Below are positions 34,613-43,524 of a stretch of 64,000 bases of DNA, piece by piece. The DNA is from Oscillospiraceae bacterium (GTDB taxonomy: Bacteria > Bacillota > Clostridia > Oscillospirales > WRJC01). The notes under the pieces are model-generated. The model had not been told where the DNA came from. It made no database searches and was given only the letters and a program-made list of their open reading frames with translations. The stretch is from contig WRHM01000002.1 of assembly GCA_009783265.1 (NCBI GenBank), positions 220,564 to 284,563 of the forward strand, given 5' to 3'. The translations under genes were made by a program, and so were the position numbers. Numbering within the stretch: position 1 is the stretch's first letter; every line of letters starts with the position of its first letter.

Positions 34613-35394
34613 ACAGTTTTATTTTGTTTTTCAAAAAAGAAATTGTTGAATTAATTAAAACAGTCAAAGGGATTGTTCTTGCTATAATCTTTTTAGTTCT
34701 TGGAATAAGCTCGCCGCTTTTAACAAAACTGACTCCGGAAATATTAAAAATGGCATTAGCCGACGCTTCACCAGAAGAAGCGCAGGTATTATCCGCAGTT
34801 ATGTCGGCTCCGAGTTCTTTGGAAAGTTATTCCCAGTTTTTCGGGAATTTTAATTCAATAGGATTACTCGTTGTTATTATAGTGTTCGCGGGAATTGTCG
34901 CAAACGAAAAATCAAAAAATACCGCGGCTTATATATTAACAAAAAATATTTCGAGAACGCAGTTTATTTTATCAAAATTTGTCTCATCAGTTGTTTTTGT
35001 TTTTGTTTCGCTTGTTCTTGCTATGGGATCGCAGATATTATATACTAAGTTTTTGTTTGACGACAATTTAATAGATATAAAATATGTCATGTTATATTTT
35101 GCTTTATTATTTTTATATTTAATTTTTATATTAACTATAGTTTTATTTTCAAGCGTGATTACAAAAACAGTGACTTCGGCGACATTTTTCGCGTTTTTGA
35201 TTTTTATAGTATTTAATATTTTGCCGTCGGTTCCTAAAATCGGCAAATATATGCCTTCTGATATAAATAATTTCGGGATAATAACACAGGCTAAAAATAT
35301 AGGCGATTTAGCCGTGAATATAATTATAGCAGTTATATGTCTGATAATATTTTTATTTTCAAGCGTAAAAATATTTAACCGTCAGGAATTATAA
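34609..35394 (+). CDS. ABC-2 type permease (YxlG-like); ATA start proposed
   Basis: About 261 residues with six hydrophobic helices (first near 20-40, last at the C-terminus), typical of ABC-2 permeases. The first canonical start is TTG at 34624, but GGAGG (34597-34601) lies 7 bases before an in-frame ATA at 34609. Starting there gives xNSFILFFKKEIVE, the usual N-terminus of this family. The ATA overlaps the TAA of the ATPase gene in the way ATGA junctions do. Either ATA is a real start or a G has mutated to A. Partner of the ATPase at 33599. Confidence 0.78.
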   Translation: MNSFILFFKKEIVELIKTVKGIVLAIIFLVLGISSPLLTKLTPEILKMALADASPEEAQVLSAVMSAPSSLESYSQFFGNFNSIGLLVVIIVFAGIVANEKSKNTAAYILTKNISRTQFILSKFVSSVVFVFVSLVLAMGSQILYTKFLFDDNLIDIKYVMLYFALLFLYLIFILTIVLFSSVITKTVTSATFFAFLIFIVFNILPSVPKIGKYMPSDINNFGIITQAKNIGDLAVNIIIAVICLIIFLFSSVKIFNRQEL

Positions 35395-35424
35395 TTAATT
35401 TTATTTTAATTTAAGGATAAAATC

Positions 35425-36510
35425 ATGGATATAAAAATACCCGGAGAAAAAATAAATGCCCTGCGTATGCAAAGGCAATATCTGGCAGATAAAAAAGCAG
35501 GCAAAAAAGAATATGATAAATTATTCAGAGATATGTCCCCTGTCCCGGTAAGATACTGGAGCGCGCCGGGAGATCCTCCGAGTATATCTTCGCGCGCGGA
35601 TTTTGACGATTTTGAATATAATTTTAAACTCAGGAAAAACAGGGATATAGTAAAAGGCCGGTTTCAAAACGGTTCGGTCGGCTATGTAGCTTTTGACGAA
35701 TTAGAACTTTTTATCGGATTATATAAAAAAGACCGCGGCAGATTATCGCGAATGCAATTTGAATTGCTTGATTTAATCGAGCATGAGGACGGCATAACAA
35801 TCAACAGAATTAAAAAAGCCACGGGTTATTTCGTGAAAAATATAACGCCGGAGCTACATAAACTTCAGGAAGCTTTTATTATATTCGAAGATCAGACAGA
35901 CAACGAGGGCGACAGAATGTGGTTTACTTTGGAGAGCGTATTCCCTGAAATAGATATAAAAAAATACACGCAACTTGAGGCGTTAAAAATTGTTTTAAAA
36001 CGATTCGCGAAATTAAATATATTATTTGACGCGTCAATGGCAAGATCGTTTTATAAATTAAATTTAAATTTTATTAAGCAAGCGTCTGACGAACTTGTTA
36101 ATTTGGGTGAGTTTGTAAATTATAACAATATCGGGTATATGTTAAAATCGGACTTTGATTATTTGAACAGATCTGAAAGCGACGGATTAAAATTGCCGAA
36201 ATCCGTTATAGTCATGCACAGAAACGATTTTTTAGTAAAATCAAACGAAAACAGGGAAAATCAATCTCCCCGTTTACTTAAAGAAAAATTCAAACATGAA
36301 AAATACGGGGTTTTGCAGTATATTTTAATTGACGGCGAATTTCACGGGGCGTTATTCGGCAATTTTAAATTCGGGCCGTCAATACTCGAAGATATTATTT
36401 TAGATTTATCTGACAGCGAAAAAATATCGCGCAAAGACGAAATTTTAAACGCAATATACGAACATCACGACAGAGAGGCAAGCCCGTTGAAAAAATACTG
36501 CGGGAAATAA
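35425..36510 (+). CDS. Winged-helix DNA-binding protein (AlkZ/YcaQ-like)
   Basis: A 361-residue soluble protein. The mid-section (residues about 120-165, ending HKLQEAFIIF) has winged-helix character, and the C-terminal third (VIVMHRNDFLVKS, then YGVLQYILIDGEFHGALFG) resembles the tail of AlkZ/YcaQ-type DNA glycosylases (HTH_42 family). The catalytic QxQ/QxD motif expected near the N-terminus is not obvious, so glycosylase activity is unproven. It is 30 bases after the permease and ends at the terminator 36520-36556. Confidence 0.55.
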   Translation: MDIKIPGEKINALRMQRQYLADKKAGKKEYDKLFRDMSPVPVRYWSAPGDPPSISSRADFDDFEYNFKLRKNRDIVKGRFQNGSVGYVAFDELELFIGLYKKDRGRLSRMQFELLDLIEHEDGITINRIKKATGYFVKNITPELHKLQEAFIIFEDQTDNEGDRMWFTLESVFPEIDIKKYTQLEALKIVLKRFAKLNILFDASMARSFYKLNLNFIKQASDELVNLGEFVNYNNIGYMLKSDFDYLNRSESDGLKLPKSVIVMHRNDFLVKSNENRENQSPRLLKEKFKHEKYGVLQYILIDGEFHGALFGNFKFGPSILEDIILDLSDSEKISRKDEILNAIYEHHDREASPLKKYCGK

Positions 36511-36519
36511 AATAAACAT

Positions 36520-36556
36520 ATATAAGACCGTAGGGGCAACCTCTACGGTCTTATAT
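36520..36556. terminator. Terminator hairpin built on a GTAGGGGC repeat
   Basis: A 14-bp perfect stem (36520-36533 with 36543-36556) extends inward through GTAGGGG/CCTCTAC with one G-T pair. It lies between convergent genes (36510 and 36568). The top of the hairpin is the dispersed repeat core. Confidence 0.75.
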
Positions 36557-36567
36557 TTATTTTGTGT

Positions 36568-37752
36568 TTAATATTCCATGCTTTTCTTCTTTTTTCTGTT
36601 TTGTCCCACTATTATTATCACTACGCATAAAACTACAAGAACTGCGATAATTATCGGGAACAGGAATATATTTTCGCTTGATGACCCTCTTATTTCAGTC
36701 CATAATTCGTCGATTTTTTTGTTTATATCTTCGGGCAGATTCAAAAACATCTCTGTATCTTCAAGAATTTCAGCGTCGGGATATGTGATTTCGTCTTCTT
36801 TTATTTCGTCGTCCAGCAATTCATAAGCCGCATAATTTGGCGTTGAATATCCGATATATTCACTGTTAGCCGCGGCAATTTCAGCCTCGCACAAAAAATT
36901 TATGAACGCTTCGGCGTTTTCTTTATTTTTTGCGCCTTTCGGAATACACATAGAATCGACAAATCTATTCGTCCCCTCTTTTGGATATACTGCGTCAAGA
37001 TCGGGATTATCTTCTATCATTGTTATAGCGTCGCCTGCGTAATAAGGCGCAATCCAAGCTTCTTCATTGCCCATTTTATTAAATATTTCATCCATGTAAT
37101 ATCCCTGAAGAACGTCTTTTTGTTTTTTTAGTTCATCAGCCGCCTGCTCAAGTTCGCTTATATTTGTAGTGTTCAGAGAATATCCGAGGCGTTTAAGAGA
37201 AATCCCGAAAGCGTCTCTTGAATTGTGAAACATTATGATTTTGCCTTTGTAATCTTCGTCCCATAAAATATCCCAGCTTTCAACCGGTTTTGTCACATAT
37301 TTTGTGTTATATATCAAAACCACCGTTCCCCATGTATAAGGCACGGAATATTCGTTTGTCGGGTCAAATTCCAGATTTTTATATTCGTCCATAATATTTT
37401 CGTAATTTGGAACATTCGCGAAATTTATTTTTTCGAGCATATCTTCTTTAATTAATCTATTAATCATATAGTCCGACGGGATTACTATATCATAATTCGC
37501 TCCGCCGCTCTTAAGTTTTGAATAAAGCTCTTCGTTTGTGGCATAAGTCGTATAATTGACTTTTATTCCGGTTTCCGCCTCAAATTCTTTCAGGACGTTC
37601 ACATCGCCCGCCGCGTCTGAGATATATTCTCCCCAGTTATAAACATTTACAACTTGTTTATCCTGAGCGCAGCCGGAAAAAACAGAAATAATTGTTGTGA
37701 GCGTTAAAATAACCAACAAAATTTTCGCGGTGATATTAATTCTAAAATTCAT
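36568..37752 (-). CDS. potD: Spermidine/putrescine-binding lipoprotein PotD with a C-terminal membrane helix
   Basis: A 394-residue periplasmic-binding-protein fold. Signal peptide with lipobox FSGC (Cys28), then VNVYNWGEYI and FEAETGIKVNY, the hallmark start of PotD/PotF, and VPYTWGT plus MCIPKGAKN later. It should bind polyamines outside the membrane and hand them to PotBC. Oddly, residues about 360-384 form a strong hydrophobic helix followed by NRKKKK, a stop-transfer, so the protein seems anchored at both ends. Last gene of the potABCD operon. Confidence 0.9.
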   Translation of the reverse strand: MNFRINITAKILLVILTLTTIISVFSGCAQDKQVVNVYNWGEYISDAAGDVNVLKEFEAETGIKVNYTTYATNEELYSKLKSGGANYDIVIPSDYMINRLIKEDMLEKINFANVPNYENIMDEYKNLEFDPTNEYSVPYTWGTVVLIYNTKYVTKPVESWDILWDEDYKGKIIMFHNSRDAFGISLKRLGYSLNTTNISELEQAADELKKQKDVLQGYYMDEIFNKMGNEEAWIAPYYAGDAITMIEDNPDLDAVYPKEGTNRFVDSMCIPKGAKNKENAEAFINFLCEAEIAAANSEYIGYSTPNYAAYELLDDEIKEDEITYPDAEILEDTEMFLNLPEDINKKIDELWTEIRGSSSENIFLFPIIIAVLVVLCVVIIIVGQNRKKKKSMEY

Positions 37753-37757
37753 TTTTA

Positions 37758-38579
37758 TTAACCTCCGTGACTAATATATTTTAATTCTCTTTTTTTAGCG
37801 TCGTTTATATCTTTTATATTCATGATAACAAGCAAAGTAAAAACCACAATAAACATAATCGCCGACAAAGCATTAATTTCGGGGCTTATCTGTTTTCTTG
37901 TCATAGAATATATAGTTATCGGTAAAGTTTGCATTTCGGGTCCGGAAGTAAACAGGCTTATAACTACATCGTCGATAGAATAAGTGAAAGCCATTAAAAA
38001 CCCGCTTAATATACCGGGGAATATTTCCGGCAGGACGACTTTAACAAATGCCTGATAAGAATTACATCCTAAATCTAACGCGGCTTCATACTGATAACGG
38101 TCAAGCTGCCGCAGTTTCGGCATTAGATTTAATATCACATACGGAATACTGAAAGAAATATGCGCTATAATAAGCGTTGAAAATCCCCTGTCAAAATTAA
38201 TAAACGCGAAAAGCAGCATAAACGAAACGCCCGTTATAATTTCAGGGTTTAATATAGGCAGATAAGTTATGTTCATAATAACTGTTTTCGCCGCTTTTTT
38301 CATAGAATATATGCCGATTGCCGCGGCAGTGCCGATTATTGTGGCAATAACAGAAGATATGAGCGCGAGTATAAGAGTATTTACAAGAGAAGATATAATC
38401 AATTCGTTGTGAAATAATTTAACATACCAGTCAAAAGTAAACCCGCTCCAAACTGATTTGCTTTTTGAAGAATTAAATGAAAATATAATCAATATAAAAA
38501 TCGGGATATATAAAAACAGAAAAATCAAAGACATATAACCTGAAGATAATATTTTTTTTGTTTTTTTCATGTTATACAA
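37758..38579 (-). CDS. potC: Polyamine ABC transporter permease PotC
   Basis: A 273-residue inner-membrane permease with about six helices. The EAA loop that docks on the ATPase is YEAALDLGCNSYQAFVKVVLP, near residue 160-180. GGAGGG lies 5 bases before TTG 38579 and 14 before ATG 38570, so TTG is the likelier start. It overlaps potB by 8 bases and precedes potD by 5. Confidence 0.9.
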   Translation of the reverse strand: MYNMKKTKKILSSGYMSLIFLFLYIPIFILIIFSFNSSKSKSVWSGFTFDWYVKLFHNELIISSLVNTLILALISSVIATIIGTAAAIGIYSMKKAAKTVIMNITYLPILNPEIITGVSFMLLFAFINFDRGFSTLIIAHISFSIPYVILNLMPKLRQLDRYQYEAALDLGCNSYQAFVKVVLPEIFPGILSGFLMAFTYSIDDVVISLFTSGPEMQTLPITIYSMTRKQISPEINALSAIMFIVVFTLLVIMNIKDINDAKKRELKYISHGG

Positions 38580-39393
38580 TCATACCCTCCGTTTCGTCTG
38601 CGTCAAATTGATTTAAAAGAGCCATGCTTAATAATATAAATATCATCAGTATAAACGAAATCGCGGAACCGAGCTGTAAATTATAAGTAGTTCCCAAAAC
38701 TAACTGCTCTATTAAATCGCCGACTAAAAAATTTGCCCCGCCGCCAAGCATTCGAGATATTACAAAAGTGCTTACAGACGGCACAAATACCATAGTTATG
38801 CCGCTTAATATACCCGGCTTAGATAAAGGCAAAACTATTTTTACGACTACGCCCATAGTATTCGCGCCCAAATCCTGAGCCGCTTCGATTACGGATTTAT
38901 CTATTTTTATCATTACAGTATATAACGGCAGTATCATAAACGGCAGATAATTATATACCATGCCCATAACAACTGCTCCGCCGGAATTTATTATCTGGAT
39001 ATGCCCGAGCCCCGCAAACCCGGAAAACCGGTTTACGAAAACGTCGATTTTTTCAAGCAGCGTCATCAACGCATAAGTTCTTAAAATAAAATTCATCCAC
39101 ATGGGGAGCAATATAAGCATCATCATGATTTTTTGCATACCCGCATTCATGCGAGACATGATAAAAGCAAACGGGTAAGCTAAAATCAAGCATACCGCCG
39201 TCGCTATTAAACCAAGTAAAACGCTACGGATAAATACCGGGCCGAACTTCGAAACGTCAGATATATTAATAATAGTAAAATTCCCGCCGCTGTCCGTGAA
39301 AGCGTAATATCCCACGAGTAACAACGGAATCAACGTAAATACCGCCGCCCATATTATATAAGGCGAAGCGGGCAGTTTTGACTTAAATATCAT
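38572..39393 (-). CDS. potB: Polyamine ABC transporter permease PotB
   Basis: A 273-residue permease with six helices and the EAA loop [22 protein letters not shown] near 165-185. It pairs with PotC to form the channel. ATG 39393 lies within the end of potA (11-base overlap), with GAGGAAG upstream, so translation is coupled. Forms one operon with potA, potC and potD. Confidence 0.9.
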   Translation of the reverse strand: MIFKSKLPASPYIIWAAVFTLIPLLLVGYYAFTDSGGNFTIINISDVSKFGPVFIRSVLLGLIATAVCLILAYPFAFIMSRMNAGMQKIMMMLILLPMWMNFILRTYALMTLLEKIDVFVNRFSGFAGLGHIQIINSGGAVVMGMVYNYLPFMILPLYTVMIKIDKSVIEAAQDLGANTMGVVVKIVLPLSKPGILSGITMVFVPSVSTFVISRMLGGGANFLVGDLIEQLVLGTTYNLQLGSAISFILMIFILLSMALLNQFDADETEGMIV

Positions 39394-40501
39394 TTATGTT
39401 TACTTCCTCATCATTTATCATACGCGAAATTTCGTCGATTTCATACGATTCGTTTTCATCTCCGGTTTTTTTCATGATATGTATATTATCCGGAGAAACG
39501 TTCATACCCGTGACTTCGCCCGGATTTAACGCTGTAGTTGAGTGTACTATCCATTTTACGCCGAAAGAATCTACCGTCATTTCATAATGCACGCCTTTAA
39601 AAGTAACTGTCTCGACTGTGCCTATTATATTTTTTTCAGACGGTTTTTCTATTATAATATCTTCAGGCCGTATAACTACGTCAACCCTTTCCATTGGTTT
39701 AAAGCCGCCGTCTATGCAGTCAAAATAATTGCCGCCGAATTCTATAAAATAATCCCTGTGCATAATCCCGTCTATTATATTGCTGTCGCCGATAAATTTC
39801 GCGACGAAAGCATTGGCAGGTTCGTTATATATATCCTGCGGAGCGCCTATCTGCAATATCTCGCCGTTATTCATAACAACGATAGTATCAGACATAGTTA
39901 ATGCTTCTTCCTGATCGTGCGTGACATACACAAAAGTTATATTTAATCTCTGCTGTATTTTTTTTAACTCAACCTGCATTTCTTTTCTTAACTGCAAATC
40001 CAGCGCCCCAAGAGGCTCGTCTAATAATAAAACCCTCGGATGATTAATCAAAGCTCTCGCGATCGCGACTCTCTGCTGCTGACCACCCGATAGAGAATTT
40101 ACGTCCCTCGGCTGAAACCCGCTTAAATTTACAAGTTCAAGCATTTCAAAAACTTTTGTCCGGATTTCGTTTTCTTTGGCTTTTTTTAATCTTAATCCGA
40201 AAGCTACGTTTTCATAGACGTTTAAATGGGGAAAAAGCGCGTATCTCTGAAAAATAGTGTTTACCTGACGTAAATGGGGCGGAACGCCGTTTATTTTTTT
40301 ATTGTCAAAATATACATTTCCAGTCTGCGGCTCGGTAAACCCGCCTATAATTCTTAGAGTAGTAGTTTTACCGCATCCCGAAGGGCCTAATAGAGTTATA
40401 AATTCTTTATCGTGAATATTTAAATTAATACCTTTGAGAACTTTTACAGTCCCGTAAATAACTTCAATATTTTCAAGTTTTATAATCAGATTGCTATCCA
40501 A
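39383..40501 (-). CDS. potA: Polyamine ABC transporter ATP-binding protein PotA
   Basis: A 372-residue ATPase of the spermidine/putrescine importer. Walker A GPSGCGKT (39-46), signature LSGGQQQR (near 137), Walker B VLLLDEP with LGALD, and switch H in THDQEEA are present. A TOBE domain follows from about 275 ([10 protein letters not shown]). The start is TTG at 40501, 8 bases after GGGGGTGAG. First gene of the operon potA-potB-potC-potD. Confidence 0.93.
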   Translation of the reverse strand: MDSNLIIKLENIEVIYGTVKVLKGINLNIHDKEFITLLGPSGCGKTTTLRIIGGFTEPQTGNVYFDNKKINGVPPHLRQVNTIFQRYALFPHLNVYENVAFGLRLKKAKENEIRTKVFEMLELVNLSGFQPRDVNSLSGGQQQRVAIARALINHPRVLLLDEPLGALDLQLRKEMQVELKKIQQRLNITFVYVTHDQEEALTMSDTIVVMNNGEILQIGAPQDIYNEPANAFVAKFIGDSNIIDGIMHRDYFIEFGGNYFDCIDGGFKPMERVDVVIRPEDIIIEKPSEKNIIGTVETVTFKGVHYEMTVDSFGVKWIVHSTTALNPGEVTGMNVSPDNIHIMKKTGDENESYEIDEISRMINDEEVNINDI

Positions 40502-40654
40502 TCTATAATCTCACCCCCCGATTAAAATAAACCGAATACAATATAACACAATTTTCAAAAAGTTTCATAAATGAATTGTAAATTTTTCGCCGTTATGCGA
40601 CAGAATTCTACAAGCATTTATTTTGAGAATATTTAATAAAAATATTTTTACGGT

Positions 40655-40682
40655 ACCAATATCACCTCCAAAGCATAATATA
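40655..40682 (+). promoter_or_regulatory. Possible sigma-K/E-type (sporulation) promoter
   Basis: ACC (40655-40657), a 16-base spacer and CATAATATA (40674-40682) match the known sigma-K pattern AC-16-CATAnnnTA. It lies 19 bases before the small membrane protein gene at 40702. Short motif, so weak evidence. The rest of the gap 40502-40654 is AT-rich and holds no feature I can support. Confidence 0.4.
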
Positions 40683-40701
40683 ATACAGAGGAGGTGAAAA
40701 T

Positions 40702-40839
40702 ATGGGATTTGGCTTAGGCAGAAGAAGGGACGGCTGCGGCTGCGACAACGATTTTTTAGTCGACGGTTACGGTTATGACTGGATAATAATCTGGATAGTC
40801 ATAATACTTATAATCCTGTTGCTGGTGCAACTGATATAA
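40702..40839 (+). CDS. 45-residue Gly/Cys small membrane protein (YjcZ-like)
   Basis: Begins MGFGLGRRRDGCGCDND and ends in one hydrophobic helix from about residue 27 to 44 (rich in Ile, Leu and Val). GAGGAGGTG gives an excellent SD. Short Gly-rich proteins with a single C-terminal helix are typical of the YjcZ-type spore-associated peptides of Bacillota; the CGC pair is unusual. The SD GGAGGTGA (40690-40697) is exactly complementary to TCACCTCC (40662-40669), so it could be masked if transcription starts far enough upstream. A terminator follows at 40904. Confidence 0.7.
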   Translation: MGFGLGRRRDGCGCDNDFLVDGYGYDWIIIWIVIILIILLLVQLI

Positions 40840-40903
40840 TAAATACATAAAACTATATAAACACCTACGCATAAATTATATAATGCTTGTATCCTCTACA
40901 TAA

Positions 40904-40926
40904 AAGAGCCGGAAAATCCGGCTCTT
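40904..40926. terminator. Terminator between the small protein and the solute-binding protein gene
   Basis: AAGAGCCGG and CCGGCTCTT form a 9-bp stem with a 5-nt loop. The T tract is better on the minus strand, so it mainly ends the transcript of the gene at 40950-42455. Confidence 0.75.
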
Positions 40927-40949
40927 ATTCGTTTATTTTATTATTTTAT

Positions 40950-42455
40950 TTATTCGTTTTCCAGAAAATTTTCTATAGCTTTTTCCATATCCCGCTCGAT
41001 TTTCGGCATGATTTTTTCGAATCCTGAAACAAAATCGTTATTTTTTTGCTGCGGCAGGTTACAGAACATATCAAATAATCCGCCCCAATTATAAACATGC
41101 CCCAAATCATAACACCGTGTTTTAAATATCAAATCAAGCATTTCCCCCGATTCGTCGTCTCTCATAAATTTTGTTTTCAACGAAACGTCATAATATGCCG
41201 GACGCAATGTATAATAACTTTCGGCAGTCAGAGCCTCAAGAATCATTCCGGTCCTCTCCGGGTCTGAAGTTACCGGAATACTTATTGCCGTAGTGCACCA
41301 AGCGTGTACATGATTATAATAATCTGTTTGATTTTCGTCGAATTTCGGGTTTGGCAATATACCGAAATTAAAATCGAAAGTTCTCAGAGTAGTCACCCTG
41401 TCCATTCCCGCATATAGCCATAATCCCCTTTTTTCGCTTAATACTTCAAGCTGATACATCCAAATATCAGTATGTCTTGAATCCCAGTCCTGAGCGACCC
41501 ACGTACTGTTACGGTCAAGCATCATATTCAGCCATTTTTCATACGAAGCCTGTATCATAGGGTCTGTGATATTCAAGACAGGCATGTCGTCTGCGTCTTT
41601 TGTAATAACAAAATGGCCGGAGCCGACTACGTTTCCGTGTATAGTGTGAGCGGCGGTAAGCATTCTGTAAGCGTCCAAATCATCCATTTTCCCGTCGCCG
41701 TTCACGTCTTTCGGCATATCTTTTGCCATATCCCACATTTTATCTATAGTCCATTTGCCGTCGCGTACAAGCTTATACGGATCTTCCAAACCCTGTTCCT
41801 GTATAACGTCTTTATTAAACAAAAATATAAACAAAGCGTCTTTGTCGATAATCAATAAATCGCTTATCGTAAACATTAATTTATGACCTATCGATAATTG
41901 CTCGTTTGCCCTCTGGTCCCACCACGGTTTATCCAAATCTATATACGGCACTTTTTTCAGATCTAATAACGAGCCGTCCTGAGCCAGCATAGCCGTCGCT
42001 CCCTGAAGCGGCACGGAAAAAACGTCGTATGTTCCGTCTCCGGAATTTATACTCTTTTTTGCGTCGTTATACTGGCTTCCGGAAAGTTTGGCGTTAATTT
42101 TTATATTATATTTTTCTTCGATTGCCCTGTTTCTGTAATATACCGCGTCATTAATAGCGTCTCCGTTTTCATCTTCTACATATAAATCTTTTGAATACCA
42201 GTATGTATTATAAGCAGTACTGTTTCCGAGTATCATAAATTCATAACCGTCGAAATCTTTATCGTCCGGGACATTGGGCAATAATTTTTCCGTTACGGGT
42301 TCTGTTTCTTCGTCCAACACAATTTCGTTGTTCGCGTTTATATCCTGTGCTTCTTTTGGAGTAATGTTTTTATTTTCTTCTGTATTCCCTCCGCAAGATA
42401 TTAATAATAAACTCAAAAACAAAATAAATGCCAGTAATAAACATATTTTTTTCAT
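40950..42455 (-). CDS. Extracellular solute-binding lipoprotein (ABC family 1 type)
   Basis: A 501-residue lipoprotein with lipobox LISC (Cys21). Residues about 65-500 follow the two-lobe binding fold of family 1 sugar-binding proteins: FDGYEFMIL, EEKYNIKINAK, GTYDVFSVP and GKWTIDKMWDMAK. A DVNGDGKMDDLDA loop near 250-262 has the DxNxDGxxD spacing of EF-hand/dockerin calcium loops. No permease or ATPase genes lie nearby, so it must use a shared transporter. Downstream of the propeller glycosidase gene on the same strand. Paralogous to 46632-48134. Confidence 0.82.
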   Translation of the reverse strand: MKKICLLLAFILFLSLLLISCGGNTEENKNITPKEAQDINANNEIVLDEETEPVTEKLLPNVPDDKDFDGYEFMILGNSTAYNTYWYSKDLYVEDENGDAINDAVYYRNRAIEEKYNIKINAKLSGSQYNDAKKSINSGDGTYDVFSVPLQGATAMLAQDGSLLDLKKVPYIDLDKPWWDQRANEQLSIGHKLMFTISDLLIIDKDALFIFLFNKDVIQEQGLEDPYKLVRDGKWTIDKMWDMAKDMPKDVNGDGKMDDLDAYRMLTAAHTIHGNVVGSGHFVITKDADDMPVLNITDPMIQASYEKWLNMMLDRNSTWVAQDWDSRHTDIWMYQLEVLSEKRGLWLYAGMDRVTTLRTFDFNFGILPNPKFDENQTDYYNHVHAWCTTAISIPVTSDPERTGMILEALTAESYYTLRPAYYDVSLKTKFMRDDESGEMLDLIFKTRCYDLGHVYNWGGLFDMFCNLPQQKNNDFVSGFEKIMPKIERDMEKAIENFLENE

Positions 42456-42498
42456 GAAACTATATCTCCTTTTTATTAAATAAAATTTATAATTTATA

Positions 42499-43395
42499 TT
42501 AGACTTCTAAATTTTCGCCTTTATAAATTGCAAGGCCTATATATTCTTCATTTGCTTTTCTTCCGTTATACCACAATAACCAACGGTTTTTATCTTTTTC
42601 GTAAACCACGCTCGGTTTATAACACGCGTCGCCGTCCCATTTATTTTTATCTGATGAAATTATCGGATTTGATTCAAAACGCTTCCAGCGTGCTATTCCA
42701 TCGGGCGACCATGCTCTGCAGATTCTCGCGGTATCTATATCTTCATACCCTATATAAAACATAAGATAGCCGTTTTTATATTTTATTACCTGACAACCGC
42801 CTATCCTGTTTTGTTCGTAAATATTATTTGTATCTCTCGTAAAAACCGGGTTTGCCCTGTGTTTACGCCAGTTTATTCTGTCAATGCTTATCGCGTAACA
42901 TATCACGTTAGGCTCATAAGTTTCCCCTGCCGAATACCACATCTGATATATTTTTTGTTCTTCGTTCCACAATACGCACGGATTCATAACAGACATATTT
43001 TCCCACGGCTGCTCCGGAATAATAACAGGTTCCGGATTTCTGTATGCAAGATTTGTTTTCCCGTTTATTATATCAAATTCAGAATAACCTATCCAACTGT
43101 TTCCGTGAGCCTGCCCGGTGTACCACATATATATTTTATTATCTTTTTCGATTACGCCGCACCTGTTTATATCGTCTTCCCAGCCTGTGGTTATATCGGG
43201 TTCAAGAACAATTTCCGGTTCGCTCCAATTTATCCCGTCATTGCTTAAAGTCACAGCGATTGATTTTTTCGGCCGCCATGAAAAATACATTTTATATCTG
43301 CTTCCGCAATTTTGTCCGGGCAAAACAAACGCGTCAAAACAAGTCCCCATTTGTTTATTCCCAAAAACGGGATTATTTATATATTTTTCCCACAT
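42499..43395 (-). CDS. Five-bladed beta-propeller glycosidase-like protein (GH43/32/130 superfamily)
   Basis: A 298-residue cytoplasmic protein (no signal peptide). Each blade has the pattern of a Trp/Tyr-rich strand followed by a short loop: YKMYFSWRP, KIYMWYTGQ, KIYQMWYSAG, GYLMFYIGYED and RWLLWYNGRK. Possible acidic active-site residues are the Asp in FDAFVL and the Asp in WDGDACYKPS. Proteins of this type cleave or phosphorolyse plant or mannan oligosaccharides. It is divergent from a GH2 beta-mannosidase with which it shares a promoter region, so mannoside metabolism is a reasonable guess. Confidence 0.8.
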   Translation of the reverse strand: MWEKYINNPVFGNKQMGTCFDAFVLPGQNCGSRYKMYFSWRPKKSIAVTLSNDGINWSEPEIVLEPDITTGWEDDINRCGVIEKDNKIYMWYTGQAHGNSWIGYSEFDIINGKTNLAYRNPEPVIIPEQPWENMSVMNPCVLWNEEQKIYQMWYSAGETYEPNVICYAISIDRINWRKHRANPVFTRDTNNIYEQNRIGGCQVIKYKNGYLMFYIGYEDIDTARICRAWSPDGIARWKRFESNPIISSDKNKWDGDACYKPSVVYEKDKNRWLLWYNGRKANEEYIGLAIYKGENLEV

Positions 43396-43424
43396 TTTTT
43401 ATACTCCTGTTATATTTTAATTTT

Positions 43425-43453
43425 ATTTTATAACAAATTAATATTATTGTCAA
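43425..43453 (-). promoter_or_regulatory. Promoter of the propeller glycosidase gene (overlaps the divergent promoter)
   Basis: On the minus strand TTGACA (43453-43448) and TAAAAT (43430-43425) have a 17-base spacer. Its -35 box overlaps that of the opposite promoter. Confidence 0.65.
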
Positions 43454-43475
43454 ATATTTTATATAAAAATATAGT
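43447..43475 (+). promoter_or_regulatory. Promoter of the beta-mannosidase gene
   Basis: TTGTCA (43447-43452) and TATAGT (43470-43475), spacer 17 bases. The -35 box overlaps that of the minus-strand promoter at 43448-43453. Confidence 0.65.
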
Positions 43476-43524
43476 AAAATAAATTAAAACAATTATACAA
43501 AAATCAAATCAGGAGTGAAATATT

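Noticed and set aside
42811-43433. Plus-strand open frames of 100-145 codons opposite the propeller glycosidase
   Set aside because: They are the reverse strand of a clear protein gene, rich in Tyr, Arg, Phe and Cys as expected of shadows, with no SD or family pattern.
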